Shown piece after piece: positions 34,236 through 43,693 of a stretch of 52,228 bases of DNA (position 1 is its first letter; the number at the start of each line of letters is the position of its first letter). Position numbers and translations under genes: made by a program. The notes below the pieces were generated by a model. That model was given only the letters and a program-made list of their open reading frames with translations, made no database searches and was not told the DNA's origin. The DNA comes from Acidobacteriota bacterium (lineage in GTDB: Bacteria; Acidobacteriota; Vicinamibacteria; Marinacidobacterales; Marinacidobacteraceae). The stretch is from positions 1-52,228 of the forward strand of contig JAPPGX010000114.1 in NCBI GenBank assembly GCA_028877265.1. Direction: 5' to 3'.

Positions 34236-34937
34236 ATGACTTCTCTCCCGATCCCTCGCGCTCCGGCGGACCACCCGTACCGCTGGGCGGCCCTGTTGCT
34301 CGCCCTCTTTCTCCCCGCCTGCGGAGGTGGCGGCGATGCGGTTTCGCCCGAGTCCGAACCCGCCGCCGAAACGACCCCGATGGAAACCACCATGCCTCCA
34401 ACCGATCCCGAGTCCGACCTGCCCACGCCCGGCCCGTCCGCGGTGCTGATGCGCACGAGCGCCGGCGACCTGACCATCGAGCTGTACCCGAACGAAGCGC
34501 CGGAGACCGTCCGGAACTTCCTCCAATACGTGGAAGACGGCTTCTACGACGGCACCATCTTCCACCGGGTGGTGCGCGGGTTCGTGATCCAGGGCGGCGG
34601 CTTCACCGCCGACATGATGGAGAAAGACACCCGCGCGCCCATCGAGAACGAGGCCACGAACGGTCTCATGAACCTGAGGGGCACGCTCTCGATGGCGCGG
34701 ACCATGGACCCGCACAGCGCGACCTCGCAGTTCTTCATCAACACCAAGGACAACGCCATGCTCGATCACACGGCAACCACCACCAGGGGATGGGGCTACG
34801 CCGTGTACGGCATGGTGATCTCGGGCATGGAAACCGTGGACCAGATCGAAGCTTCCCGGGTCGTGAGCCGCGCCGGGCACAACGACGTGCCGGAAACGCC
34901 GATCGTCATCGAGTCGGCGACCGTGGTCGCCCGCTAG
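34236..34937 (+). CDS. Cyclophilin-type peptidyl-prolyl isomerase, lipoprotein
   Basis: 233 aa. The signal peptide ends in lipobox FLPACGGGG, followed by a disordered Pro/Thr/Glu linker to about residue 65. The cyclophilin domain holds FHRVVRGFVIQGG (with catalytic Arg), the MARTMDPHSATSQFFIN block and a truncated C-terminus. Anchored in the periplasm, it would assist folding of envelope proteins, in line with the number of secreted proteins in the region. The start ATG 34236 is kept; a later in-frame ATG would remove the signal. Confidence 0.93.
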   Translation: MTSLPIPRAPADHPYRWAALLLALFLPACGGGGDAVSPESEPAAETTPMETTMPPTDPESDLPTPGPSAVLMRTSAGDLTIELYPNEAPETVRNFLQYVEDGFYDGTIFHRVVRGFVIQGGGFTADMMEKDTRAPIENEATNGLMNLRGTLSMARTMDPHSATSQFFINTKDNAMLDHTATTTRGWGYAVYGMVISGMETVDQIEASRVVSRAGHNDVPETPIVIESATVVAR

Positions 34938-34947
34938 GCCTGTTTCT

Positions 34948-35676
34948 TCAGACAGGTCCGCAGACAGCGATCAGGACTTCCGGCCAGCCGCTGGCGCTCG
35001 CGAGCGGGTAGGGGGCATGCCGCGCCTCGCCCTCGCCGGGAAGCCGGAGGATGTTGCGCACCTGGTGCAGCTTGCGCGCCAGGATCGGGGAGAACGCCGC
35101 GAGCGCCCCCAAACGCCGCTGGTGTCCGTCCGAAGCGGGCGTCTGGCCGTACCACGCGAAGCGGTCGAACCCGGTTCGCAGCAGAGCCTCGAACTCGCCG
35201 CGCGCGTATTCGCGGACGTGGAACGGATTGTCGGGGCGGTCTTCGAGCGTCCGGCCCGGGCTGATGACCTCTCGTTCCGGTGTCGAGCAGAGGAAGATCC
35301 CTCCGGGAGCGAGCACGCGCCGGGCCTCCCGGACCACGGCCCGGTCGTCCTCCACGTGCTCGATCGTTTCGAAGGACGCGTAGAGATCGAAGCTCGCGTC
35401 CCGGAAGGGCAGGCGCGAGGCGTCCGCGAGGACCCCACGGAGAGCGCCGGCGCCGGAAGCGGGAAGCTCCGCCTCCCGGAACGCCTCTTCCGAAAGATCG
35501 GCCGAGACGACCCACCGAGCATCTCCGGCACTGATGATGCCCGATCCATACCCGGCGCCGGACGCCAGATCGAGCACCCGCTTCCCCGCGGCGTATCCGG
35601 CCGCCCAGCGGTAGCGGGCCACGTGCTGGTTCCGGAGCCAGGGCGAGGCGAAGCGGTGCAGCGCGAGTCGTTCCAC
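34948..35676 (-). CDS. Class I SAM-dependent methyltransferase
   Basis: 242 aa. Motif I VLDLASGAGYGSG at residues 34-46, acidic end of strand beta2 SADLSEEAF, motif II/III DASFDLYASFETIEHVED, and GGIFLCSTPERE. This is a Methyltransf_11/UbiE-like protein; the acceptor is not identifiable. The start is GTG 35676 with AGGACG upstream. It is divergent by 35 bases from the GT2 gene, so the pair may act on the same glycan or lipid. Confidence 0.85.
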   Translation of the reverse strand: MERLALHRFASPWLRNQHVARYRWAAGYAAGKRVLDLASGAGYGSGIISAGDARWVVSADLSEEAFREAELPASGAGALRGVLADASRLPFRDASFDLYASFETIEHVEDDRAVVREARRVLAPGGIFLCSTPEREVISPGRTLEDRPDNPFHVREYARGEFEALLRTGFDRFAWYGQTPASDGHQRRLGALAAFSPILARKLHQVRNILRLPGEGEARHAPYPLASASGWPEVLIAVCGPV

Positions 35677-35711
35677 GGGACGTCCTGTTCTATCTTCGCC
35701 GAGCGAGCGAT

Positions 35712-36473
35712 GTGAGCCGAATGAAGAGCGACGACCGCGGGGTGAGCGCCTGTTTCCCGGCGTTCAACGACGCCGGGTCCATCGGCTGGGTAGCTCACCG
35801 GGCGCGCGAGGCGCTCGAGAGCGCGGGACGGGACTTCGAGATCCTGATCCTGGACGACGGGAGCGTCGATGAGACCGCGGAAGTCCTTGAGCGCCTGGCC
35901 AGGGAGATTCCGGGACTGAAGACGCTCCGCCACGAGCGGAACCGGGGCTACGGCGCCACCCTCCGGGACCTCTTCGCGGCCGCCCGTTTCCCTCTGGTCG
36001 TCTATACCGACGGGGACGGCCAGTTCGACCCCGGGGAACTCACCCGCTTCTTGGACGCGGCCAGCCCGGACGTCCAACTGGTGAACGGCTTCCGGCGGGA
36101 GCGGGCCGACGGGCCGCTCCGGAGGATGCTCGGCCCCCGCTTCCATCGGGTGATCGCGGGAACGTTCGGACTTCCGGCGCTCCGGGACTGGGACTGTGAC
36201 TTCCGCCTCTTCCGTCGCGACCTGCGGATCGAGGCCTCGATGACCTTCGACGACGGAACGGCGGTGGTGGAGTTCCTCGCCGCACTCGGAGACCGGGACG
36301 TCCGGTTCGCCGAGGTGGAAGTGAGCCACCACGAGCGCCGCGCCGGCGAAAGCCAGTACTTCCGGCCGCGCTCGGTCGTCTCCGGCCACCGGAATCTGCT
36401 CCGGCTCTGGCGCCGGCGTGGATCTCCCCCGATCCGGCTGGGAGCGTGGTGGAGTGCCGGTGGAGGTTCCTAA
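35712..36473 (+). CDS. GT2-family glycosyltransferase (dolichyl-phosphate mannosyltransferase-like)
   Basis: 253 aa. GT-A fold: SACFPAFNDAGSIGWV, ILILDDGSVDETAE, TDGDGQFDPGEL (the DxD-like motif is DGDGQFD) and NRGYGATLRDLF. No transmembrane segments follow, so it is the soluble DPM1/UgtP-like class that makes polyprenyl-phosphate sugars. Start GTG 35712 or ATG 35721; both lack a strong Shine-Dalgarno. The 3' end overlaps the stop of the convergent VCBS gene by four bases. Confidence 0.88.
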   Translation: MSRMKSDDRGVSACFPAFNDAGSIGWVAHRAREALESAGRDFEILILDDGSVDETAEVLERLAREIPGLKTLRHERNRGYGATLRDLFAAARFPLVVYTDGDGQFDPGELTRFLDAASPDVQLVNGFRRERADGPLRRMLGPRFHRVIAGTFGLPALRDWDCDFRLFRRDLRIEASMTFDDGTAVVEFLAALGDRDVRFAEVEVSHHERRAGESQYFRPRSVVSGHRNLLRLWRRRGSPPIRLGAWWSAGGGS

Positions 36474-38170
36474 CGCAGGACTGCAACCACGCCCGCGCCC
36501 TCAAGTACCACCACCACCTGGCCGTCCGCCCGGAGGTCGCCGAGACTCTCCCTGCTACCCCCCGGCCAGCGCACCACGACGTCCAGGATCGTCTCGCCGT
36601 CGCCGGCCCCGAGGTGCACGCGCGGATCGTTCGACGACAGGAAACTCCCGCTGCGGTGCGCCTCGCGGACTCGCCGCACCCCGTCTGCGGTGGAAAACGC
36701 CACCCGGGCCCCGGTCCCGTCACGTGGCGCCCGGGTCCCCACAGGCTGTAGCGTGACCCCGCGGCCCCCGCTCGCGTTCCGGAACAGCGCCGCTTCCTCA
36801 TCGATGTTCACGACCACCAGATCGGGTAGCGCGTCGCCGTCGAGGTCCCCGAACGCGACCCCCCGGCTCGAGCGTTCCGGCCCGTCCCACTCGTCTTCGA
36901 GAAACGTCCCGCCGCCCTGGTTCCGGAAGATCTGGTTCTTCATCAGGTAGCGCGTGCCGCTGCCGGCGGCTTCGGCGTCCGGGTAGACGTGTCCGTTGGC
37001 GACGAAGAGATCGAGCCACCCGTCGGCGTCCAGGTCGATGAACCGGGTTCCCCAGCCCAGGTAGAACCAGCCCGGCATCCGCAGCTCGTTCCTGGTGGTG
37101 CTGTCCTCGAAGAAACCGCTTCCCGCGTTCCGGTAGGCCGTGTTCGTGTCGTGGGAGAAGTTCGTCACGAAGAGATCGAGCTGGCCGTCCTCGTCGAAGT
37201 CGCCGGCGTCCACCCCCATCCCCGCCTGGGCGAGGCCGTCCACGTTGTAGGCGGTCCCGGAGAGGAGCGCCTGTTCGCTGAACCTCCCCTGGCCGTCGTT
37301 CACGAAGAGGTGGTTCGGCACCGAGTCGTTCGCAACGTAGAGGTCGGCATCCCCATCCGCGTCCAGGTCTCCCGCGACCACCCCCAGGCCGTAGCCGGCC
37401 TCGGCCGCGGCAATCCCCGACCCCGTGGTGAAATCCTCGAACGTCCCGTCGCCCCGATTCCGGAAGAACCCGTCTTCCGCCGGAATCAGCCCGGAGGGAC
37501 CGCAAAAGACCGGAAGCCCGAACCAGACGCAGCTCGCCGCGGCGCCCGGGAGCGGGAGGGACTCGATGGAGTCTTCCGTGTAACCCAGCACCAGCAGGTC
37601 CAGGTTGCCGTCGCCTTCGGCGTCGAGGAACGCCGCGGAGGTGGAGTAACCGGGGTGCGAAGCGCCACCGGCGGCGGGGACGCGCTCGAAGGTGCCGTCC
37701 CCCCGGTTTCGGTAGAGGACGTTTTCGCCCAGATTCGTGACGTAGAGGTCCGGGAAGCCGTCGTTGTCGACGTCCGCCGCCGCGACTCCGTAACCCCAGC
37801 CGGTGTCGCCGACGCCCGCGGCCTCGGTCTGGTCGCTGAACCGGAATCCCCCCTCGTTCCGGAAGAGCCGGTTCGGCAGTCCGGGGCCGGGAGTCCGGTC
37901 TTCCAGCGGGGCGCCGTTGACGAGGTAGAGGTCGAGGTCGCCGTCCTGGTCATAGTCGAGGAGGCCGGCGCCCGCCCCGAGGGACGAGACGATGAACCGC
38001 TTTTCCGGCTCTCCGCTCACGTTCCGGTAGTCGATTCCGCTGGCTTCGCTCACTTCCTCGAGACGGATCTGGCCGCCGGTGGCACTGAACCCGGCCGACC
38101 CCGGCAGGAGGAAGAGGATCGCGAGCGCGGCGGGGATCTCCCGCCGGACGCGGGGTCCTCCGAACGTCAC
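36470..38170 (-). CDS. VCBS/FG-GAP repeat protein with C-terminal ASPIC/UnbV domain (CRTAC1 family)
   Basis: 566 aa, secreted. A signal peptide (IPAALAILFLLPGSAGF) precedes seven FG-GAP-like blades with calcium-type loops such as DYDQDGDLDLYLVNG, DVDNDGFPDLYV and DLDADGWLDLFVANG, giving a beta-propeller. The C-terminal ASPIC/UnbV domain shows SGSFLSSNDPRVHLG and VRWPGGSRESL. Such proteins are frequent in Acidobacteriota and Planctomycetota, function unknown. The start GTG 38170 overlaps the TPR stop as GTGA; the frame runs on upstream inside the TPR gene but is not real there. Confidence 0.9.
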   Translation of the reverse strand: MTFGGPRVRREIPAALAILFLLPGSAGFSATGGQIRLEEVSEASGIDYRNVSGEPEKRFIVSSLGAGAGLLDYDQDGDLDLYLVNGAPLEDRTPGPGLPNRLFRNEGGFRFSDQTEAAGVGDTGWGYGVAAADVDNDGFPDLYVTNLGENVLYRNRGDGTFERVPAAGGASHPGYSTSAAFLDAEGDGNLDLLVLGYTEDSIESLPLPGAAASCVWFGLPVFCGPSGLIPAEDGFFRNRGDGTFEDFTTGSGIAAAEAGYGLGVVAGDLDADGDADLYVANDSVPNHLFVNDGQGRFSEQALLSGTAYNVDGLAQAGMGVDAGDFDEDGQLDLFVTNFSHDTNTAYRNAGSGFFEDSTTRNELRMPGWFYLGWGTRFIDLDADGWLDLFVANGHVYPDAEAAGSGTRYLMKNQIFRNQGGGTFLEDEWDGPERSSRGVAFGDLDGDALPDLVVVNIDEEAALFRNASGGRGVTLQPVGTRAPRDGTGARVAFSTADGVRRVREAHRSGSFLSSNDPRVHLGAGDGETILDVVVRWPGGSRESLGDLRADGQVVVVLEGAGVVAVLR

Positions 38171-39723
38171 CGGTTCCGGCCGAGGCGCGTCGCCGCTTCG
38201 AGGAGTTCGGCGTTGTCCGGCCAGTCGGAAAGCGCGGCTTCGAGTACGCCGAGCGCCTCCTCCGGCTGGCCGCTCGCTGCCAGCGACTCGGCGTAGAGCA
38301 GGTGGTGCACGGGTTCGGCGGCAGCCAGGGCCAGCAGCCGGCCGGACTCCTCGACCGCGAGGCCGGGCGCCCCGCCGGCGATCAGATGGGCGATCAGCGC
38401 CATCTTGGGCTCGCGGGCCCCCGGGTTCGCATTGACCATCGCCTTCAGTTCGTTCGTCCGATCGGAGAACCGCCGGAGTTCGGCGAATCGCTGGAGGTGT
38501 CCGCGGCCCTTCTCCGCCTGGGCGGGATCGCCGCTTCGCGCCAGCAGGTTCCCTAGGTGGAGGTGGGGTTCGGGGAGGGTGGGAGCGGCGGCGATGGCCG
38601 CTTCCAGCCGGCGGGCGGCTCCGTCCGGTTCGTCCACCGCCGCCAGAGCCTGTCCGAGCGTCGTCAAACCGCCCGCGAGGCGCTCCGGGTTCGGCAAGGC
38701 GCCCGCCTCCTCGACCGCCGGTGTCAGCACCGGGATCGCCTCGGCGCTGCGCCCGGCCTCGTGGAGCAGCAGGCCGAGACGGAACCGGGCCCGGGAGTGG
38801 TGCGGGTTCAGCCGGATCGCCTCCCGATAGGCTCGCTCCGCTTCCTCTCCCTCCTGGAGATAGTGAAGTACGTCGCCATTCGCAAACTGCGCTTCCGCGT
38901 TCTCGGGAGCTGTCCGGGCGGCCTCGGCGCATGCCTCCCGGGCCTCCTCGAGCCGCTCTTCGCGCGAACGCAGGAGACAGGTCTCGAACAGCGTGCCGGG
39001 ATTGCCCGGCTGGAGCCTCAGCGCGGCCGCGAGGTGGGGTTCGGCCATCTCGTACTGTCCGAGCTCCGAATAGAGCGCGCCCAGATGGTGACGCGCCTCA
39101 AAGGAATCGGGATTCGCCTGCGCCGCCTGCTGTAGCGTCGAAATACCCTCCGGCCTCCGCCCAGCCTGCACAAAGAGCACGCCGAGGGGCGCCAGCACCT
39201 CGGGTCGCCCCGGGTACTCGCTCCGAAGTTCCTCCAAACTTCGAATCGCTTCCTCCCGTTCTCCCATCCTGCCGAGCAGGACGGCCAGGTCCCGGCGCGC
39301 CTCGGGGTGCCGGGGATCCAGCGCCAGGACCTCGCGGAGGGCCGCTGCGGCTTCGGGAAGCCGCCCGAGGGCGGTCAACGCGCTCGCGCGGAGCAGCGGT
39401 CCCGTCGTGTTTTCCGGAACCAGCCGGCCGAACTCTTCGGCGAGCGCGGCCGCCTCCGGGAAATCGCCGAGCCGCAGCCGGGCCACCGCGAGCATCCAGA
39501 CTGTCTGTGGATTCGTGGGATCGGCGTTCCGCGCCCGCTCGAGATGCGGGAGCGCTTCCTCGATGCGCCCCTCTTCGACGAGTTGCCGAGCGGTGACGAG
39601 AGGGTCCGTTTGCGCCGCGACCGTACTTCCCGGCCAGAACGAGGCGAGCACCACACCGGCGACGACCAGGTCTCGGAACCAGCCTCGGGCAGTCTGGTGG
39701 CGCTTGGTTGGTCTGGGGGTCAC
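38167..39723 (-). CDS. Secreted TPR-repeat protein
   Basis: 518 aa, with a signal peptide ending near TVAAQ (about residue 37) and then roughly ten or more tetratricopeptide repeats through residue 510 (for example LDPRHPEARRDLAVLLGRMG, ANPDSFEARHHLGALYSELG). These helical solenoids act as interaction scaffolds. The four-base overlap with the VCBS/ASPIC gene argues for joint function, probably in the periplasm or outer membrane. Start GTG 39723 lies 104 bases from the divergent GWxTD gene. Confidence 0.88.
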   Translation of the reverse strand: MTPRPTKRHQTARGWFRDLVVAGVVLASFWPGSTVAAQTDPLVTARQLVEEGRIEEALPHLERARNADPTNPQTVWMLAVARLRLGDFPEAAALAEEFGRLVPENTTGPLLRASALTALGRLPEAAAALREVLALDPRHPEARRDLAVLLGRMGEREEAIRSLEELRSEYPGRPEVLAPLGVLFVQAGRRPEGISTLQQAAQANPDSFEARHHLGALYSELGQYEMAEPHLAAALRLQPGNPGTLFETCLLRSREERLEEAREACAEAARTAPENAEAQFANGDVLHYLQEGEEAERAYREAIRLNPHHSRARFRLGLLLHEAGRSAEAIPVLTPAVEEAGALPNPERLAGGLTTLGQALAAVDEPDGAARRLEAAIAAAPTLPEPHLHLGNLLARSGDPAQAEKGRGHLQRFAELRRFSDRTNELKAMVNANPGAREPKMALIAHLIAGGAPGLAVEESGRLLALAAAEPVHHLLYAESLAASGQPEEALGVLEAALSDWPDNAELLEAATRLGRNR

Positions 39724-39827
39724 GGCGGGAGACCGGAGTATCGCAAGATCGACTTCCCGCGGAGCGGGGAAGCACAGGGCCGCGCCCGTACGGCGGTACT
39801 TTGCGCGCCGGTATCGCGGGGACTACC

Positions 39828-42041
39828 ATGATCCGGTCCATGAAGTCGAGATTTGGCGGGGCGCGGCTGCTGTGTGCGGCGCTCCTTGTTTCGGGAGTTT
39901 TCGGGGTTGGGCTCGCGGGCGCGCAGGAAGAGCTGAGCGAAGAGGAAAAGATCGCCGCTCTCCCGGAGCCCTGGCGGCTGTGGTTTGAGGAAGAGGTGCC
40001 CTATCTCATCACCGATCGTGAGAAGCGCGTCTTCCTGAACCTGACCTCGGAAGCGCAGCGCTCGGCGTTTGCCGACGCCTTCTGGCGCAAACGGGATCAC
40101 AATCCGTCCACGCCGGAGAACGAGTTCAGGATCGAGCACTACGAACGGCTCGACTACGTGAACAACTGGTTCGGCCGCTCGACCTTCCGCGAGGGCTGGC
40201 AGACCGACCGCGGCCGCTACTACATCCTGCTCGGGCCGCCCCGTTCCATCCAGAACTACGAGGCCCGGGACGAGATCTACCCGACCGAACTCTGGTTCTA
40301 CAACAACTCGGAGTTGAAGCGGTTCGGGCTTCCCGCCTTCTTCTACCTGCTCTTCTGGAGGCGCCACGGCGTCGGGGAATTGCAGCTCTATGACCCCATC
40401 TCGGACGGACCGACCGCACTCCTGACCGGCTACCAGCCGGAGCGGCGCGATTTCCGGGACGAGGTGGAGCGCGCCTACGAGATCCTCTACGAGTTCGACC
40501 CCGAGATCGCGAACGCGGCCATGTCTTTCCGGACCGACGAGCAGGACATCACCCGGTTCCAGGCGGTGCCGTTCGGCTCGCTTTCCTTGCTCGGGGACAT
40601 TCACGAAGTGCCGTTCCGGGGGCTGGATGACAGCTACGCCGACCGGCTCGACTTCGAACGAGGCGCGATCGAGGCCGACTACCTGTTCACCTACGTGCCC
40701 GGGTACGGAGCGGTGGCGGTGCTTCCCGGTCCCGAGAACGCCTCCTTCCTGCACTGGGTGGTCCAGGTGGACGCCCAGTACACCTCCTTCATCCGCAACG
40801 AGGATCGCGGCAGCTACGACACCTCGTTCATCGGCACCGTCGAAGCCGTCCTCCGCGACGATCCGGAACAGGTGGTGACGGAGTTCCGGAAGGAGTCCTT
40901 CGTCTCGCTGACCGATGAACAGGCCCGCGGGACCTTGCAGCGCCCCTTCTCCTGGTCCGGGGTGCTGCCCCTGATTCCGGGAGATCACACGCTCCGGATC
41001 GTGCTTCGGAACCGGGCGTGCGCCTCGCGCGACGAGGAGGATTGCGCGAAGAGCTACACCCTGGTGGAAACGGATGTCAGCGTGCCTCCCCGCGACGGTA
41101 CCCCGCGCCTCAGCGACCTGGTCCTCGGACGGCGCATCGAGGCCGGCCGGGCGCAGTACCGCCCCTTCCGCATCGGTTTCTCCGGCGTGGTCCCGAATCC
41201 GCAGGCGGTGTACACGATCGGCGACAATTTCGTCGCCGCGGTGGCGCCGGAGAGCGCGCCCGACGGCGCGTCCGTCCGTTTCCGGATCGTGAGCCGCGAA
41301 CCGCTGAACGACGGCGACGTGATGTACACGAGCGACCAGCCGGCTGAGCCGGACCCGGCGACCGGTCTCGTGGCTCTCGACTTCTCGCTCCTGGACATCG
41401 GAGCGGGCCGCTATGAACTCCAGGCGGAGTTGCTCGACCGGGCCGGGGGCACGCTGTCTTCACGCCGGGCGGAGTTCTCGGTGTCTCCCCGAGGGGGCCT
41501 GCTCGAAGCGGGCTTCCACGGCACCATGCTTCCGTTTGGTCCGGAGAACCCCGGCTTCACCAGCCTTGCCGTCGCCGAGCAGTTGATGGCGCTCGGACGG
41601 AAGGACGAGGCCCGGCCGGTGGTCGAGCGGGCGGTCGCCATGGCGCCCCGTCTCGGACGCGCGCGGGAACTCCTTGCCCAGCTCGAAGTCGAGGCGGGCA
41701 ATCCGGCGAGGGTCGTGGAGTTGCTCGAGCCCGTGTACGAGCAGGTCCAGGACCGCTACGGCCTGCTCCGGGTGCTCGGAGAGGCGTACTTCCACCTCGC
41801 CCGCTACGAGGAAGCGGAAGACCTGCTCGCGCGGGCCATCCTGCTCGAGAACCCGGACACCCGGAGCCTCAACCTGCTGGGACTCGCCCGCTTCCAGGTC
41901 TCCGACTTCGAGGGCGCCCGGGAGGTGTTCCAGCGGTCGCTCGCGCTGGACGCGGAACAGCCGCAGGTCGAAGAGGCGCTGACCCGGGTTACCGAAGCCG
42001 AGCGCGGCGCCCAGTCTCGGGAACAGCGGCGGAACCAGTAG
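39828..42041 (+). CDS. GWxTD-domain protein with C-terminal TPRs
   Basis: 737 aa, with a signal peptide (LLCAALLVSGVFGVGLAGAQ) and an N-terminal GWxTD domain whose signature REGWQTDRGRYYILLGPP lies near residue 123. This domain is largely confined to Acidobacteriota and Bacteroidota-like groups and its function is unknown. Residues about 580-737 form TPR-like repeats (EARPVVERAVAMAP, GARELLAQLEV, EEAEDLLARAILLENP). It may act with the divergent TPR/VCBS pair as an envelope assembly. Start ATG 39828 has GGGGA about five bases upstream. Confidence 0.9.
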   Translation: MIRSMKSRFGGARLLCAALLVSGVFGVGLAGAQEELSEEEKIAALPEPWRLWFEEEVPYLITDREKRVFLNLTSEAQRSAFADAFWRKRDHNPSTPENEFRIEHYERLDYVNNWFGRSTFREGWQTDRGRYYILLGPPRSIQNYEARDEIYPTELWFYNNSELKRFGLPAFFYLLFWRRHGVGELQLYDPISDGPTALLTGYQPERRDFRDEVERAYEILYEFDPEIANAAMSFRTDEQDITRFQAVPFGSLSLLGDIHEVPFRGLDDSYADRLDFERGAIEADYLFTYVPGYGAVAVLPGPENASFLHWVVQVDAQYTSFIRNEDRGSYDTSFIGTVEAVLRDDPEQVVTEFRKESFVSLTDEQARGTLQRPFSWSGVLPLIPGDHTLRIVLRNRACASRDEEDCAKSYTLVETDVSVPPRDGTPRLSDLVLGRRIEAGRAQYRPFRIGFSGVVPNPQAVYTIGDNFVAAVAPESAPDGASVRFRIVSREPLNDGDVMYTSDQPAEPDPATGLVALDFSLLDIGAGRYELQAELLDRAGGTLSSRRAEFSVSPRGGLLEAGFHGTMLPFGPENPGFTSLAVAEQLMALGRKDEARPVVERAVAMAPRLGRARELLAQLEVEAGNPARVVELLEPVYEQVQDRYGLLRVLGEAYFHLARYEEAEDLLARAILLENPDTRSLNLLGLARFQVSDFEGAREVFQRSLALDAEQPQVEEALTRVTEAERGAQSREQRRNQ

Positions 42042-42043
42042 AG

Positions 42044-42149
42044 GCGCTCGGAGCGCCGGCCTCCGGCCGGCATCGCCCTCCCGGCGCACGAGGCCCGTCC
42101 CGCCGCCCGCCTTCGGCGGGCTGTGCCGGCTGAAGCCGGCGTTCCAAGC
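42044..42149. repeat. Inverted pair of REP-like elements (copies 6 and 7)
   Basis: The left element (42044-42075) has stem GCGCCGGCC-type arms in the forward orientation. The right element is reverse-oriented: stem 2 GCCCGCC/GGCGGGC with loop TTC (42105-42121), then GCCGGCT/AGCCGGC with loop GA, ending GCGTTCCAAGC (42125-42149). Such facing pairs resemble BIME structures of other bacteria. It lies between the GWxTD gene and the MacB-like permease stop. Confidence 0.75.
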
Positions 42150-42151
42150 CG

Positions 42152-43693
42152 CTACTCCGAACCGAGAGCGACGATCGGATCGAGCCGCGCGGCCCGCCGC
42201 GCCGGGCTCACGCCGGCGATCACTCCGGTGAGGAGCGCCACCACGAACGAGATCAGGCCGGCAACCACCGAGACCTCGACCGCCAGTCCGAATGAACTCT
42301 CGACTACCACGGCGGCGACCGCCCCGATCACGACACCGAGGACGCCCCCCGCGGCGCCGAGGAGCACCGATTCGGTGAGGAACTGACTGCCGACGTCCCC
42401 GGTCTGGGCCCCGACCGCCATCCGCAGCCCGATCTCGCGGATCCGCTCCCGTACCGAGAGAAGCATGACGTTCGAGATCCCGATCGCGCCCACGATCAGC
42501 GAAACGAGCGCGATGGCGAGCAGCAACGCGGACATGGTCCGGCTGGACCGCTCCAGGGTGGCCGCGAGTTGCCGCAGGGTGGTGCGTTCGAGGTTGGGAA
42601 TGTTGCCGGCGAGGGTTTCCGCCACCTTCGGGTGCAGCCCCTTGCCGAGCACCTCCGACGCCTGGGTGGTTACGGTGAAGTCGTCGGCCTGGGTCTCGCC
42701 AATGCCATGCCGCTCGCGGAGCAGGTCGGTGATGCCTCGCGACACTTCGGTGACTCTCCCGGACGACGCCGCGGTCACGGTGATGGAGTTGAGGTTCGTG
42801 GCGTTGAGCAGCCGGTGAACGGTGGTGAAGGGGGTGTACACCGCGTCGAATTCGTCGTCACCGGGCGCGCCGGGATTCATCCAGTTGGTGCTCACCACGA
42901 CGCCGACCACCTCGAACGCCTGGTTCCAGATCGTGACCTCGCGTCCGACCGGATTCTCGTTCTGGCCGAAGAGCTGGTCCCGGGCGACGCTGCCGAGCAC
43001 CACCACCTGGGAGGAGCGCCGCAGTTCGCCGGCGCTGAAGAACCTTCCGTGCTGCATCGCGAAGGAGCGGCGGATCTCCACGAGGTCCACGTCGGTCCCG
43101 TGGAGTCGCGTGAACCACCGGCGGTCGCCGGCGAACACCCGGACGCTCTCATGGATGCCCGAAGCGACGTGGGCCACTCCCGGTAACGACGCGATCGCCT
43201 CCGCATCGTCGCTCGTCAGGGTGGCGGCTGCACCGAGACCCGCGGCCGAGTCCCCGAGCCGCTCCGCGGCCGTCGGGTGGTCGTGTTTTTCCATGGGGTC
43301 GTTCTCGGGGTGCGCGAGCGCGACCGGCTCGATCTTCCGGAGGAACCGCTCCAGCGCGCCCGGCGGCAGGGCGGCTCCGTGCCGTGCCGGCGCTTCGGCG
43401 CCTCCGATCGGCCGCTCCCCGCGGGTCCGGTAGTTCCCGGCGGTGATCTCGATCACGTTGAGACCCGCGGCGCGAACCTGGTCCCGGATCGCGCCCTGCG
43501 CGCCCCGCCCGAGGGCGATGGTGGCCATCAGCGCGGCGACCCCGAACGCGAGTCCGAGGAGAGTCAGCGCGGTCCGGAGCGGATAGCGGCGAAGGCTCTG
43601 GAAAGCGGTCTCGACCGCCGTGCGCCGTTCGGCCGGCATTTCGCGCACGAGGGTCTGGATCTGCTCCCGGCTCAGGGGAATTCGTTTAAGCAT
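42152..43693 (-). CDS. MacB-like ABC transporter permease
   Basis: 513 aa. A first transmembrane helix (TALTLLGLAFGVAALMATIAL) is followed by a large periplasmic MacB_PCD domain (about 65-350) and three C-terminal helices with FtsX motifs (LVSLIVGAIGISNVMLLSV, REIGLRMAVGAQ). Such type VII exporters work mechanically in the periplasm to export peptides or lipoproteins, usually with MacA-like adaptors and TolC. The ATG at 43693 overlaps the ATPase stop by eight bases. Confidence 0.9.
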   Translation of the reverse strand: MLKRIPLSREQIQTLVREMPAERRTAVETAFQSLRRYPLRTALTLLGLAFGVAALMATIALGRGAQGAIRDQVRAAGLNVIEITAGNYRTRGERPIGGAEAPARHGAALPPGALERFLRKIEPVALAHPENDPMEKHDHPTAAERLGDSAAGLGAAATLTSDDAEAIASLPGVAHVASGIHESVRVFAGDRRWFTRLHGTDVDLVEIRRSFAMQHGRFFSAGELRRSSQVVVLGSVARDQLFGQNENPVGREVTIWNQAFEVVGVVVSTNWMNPGAPGDDEFDAVYTPFTTVHRLLNATNLNSITVTAASSGRVTEVSRGITDLLRERHGIGETQADDFTVTTQASEVLGKGLHPKVAETLAGNIPNLERTTLRQLAATLERSSRTMSALLLAIALVSLIVGAIGISNVMLLSVRERIREIGLRMAVGAQTGDVGSQFLTESVLLGAAGGVLGVVIGAVAAVVVESSFGLAVEVSVVAGLISFVVALLTGVIAGVSPARRAARLDPIVALGSE

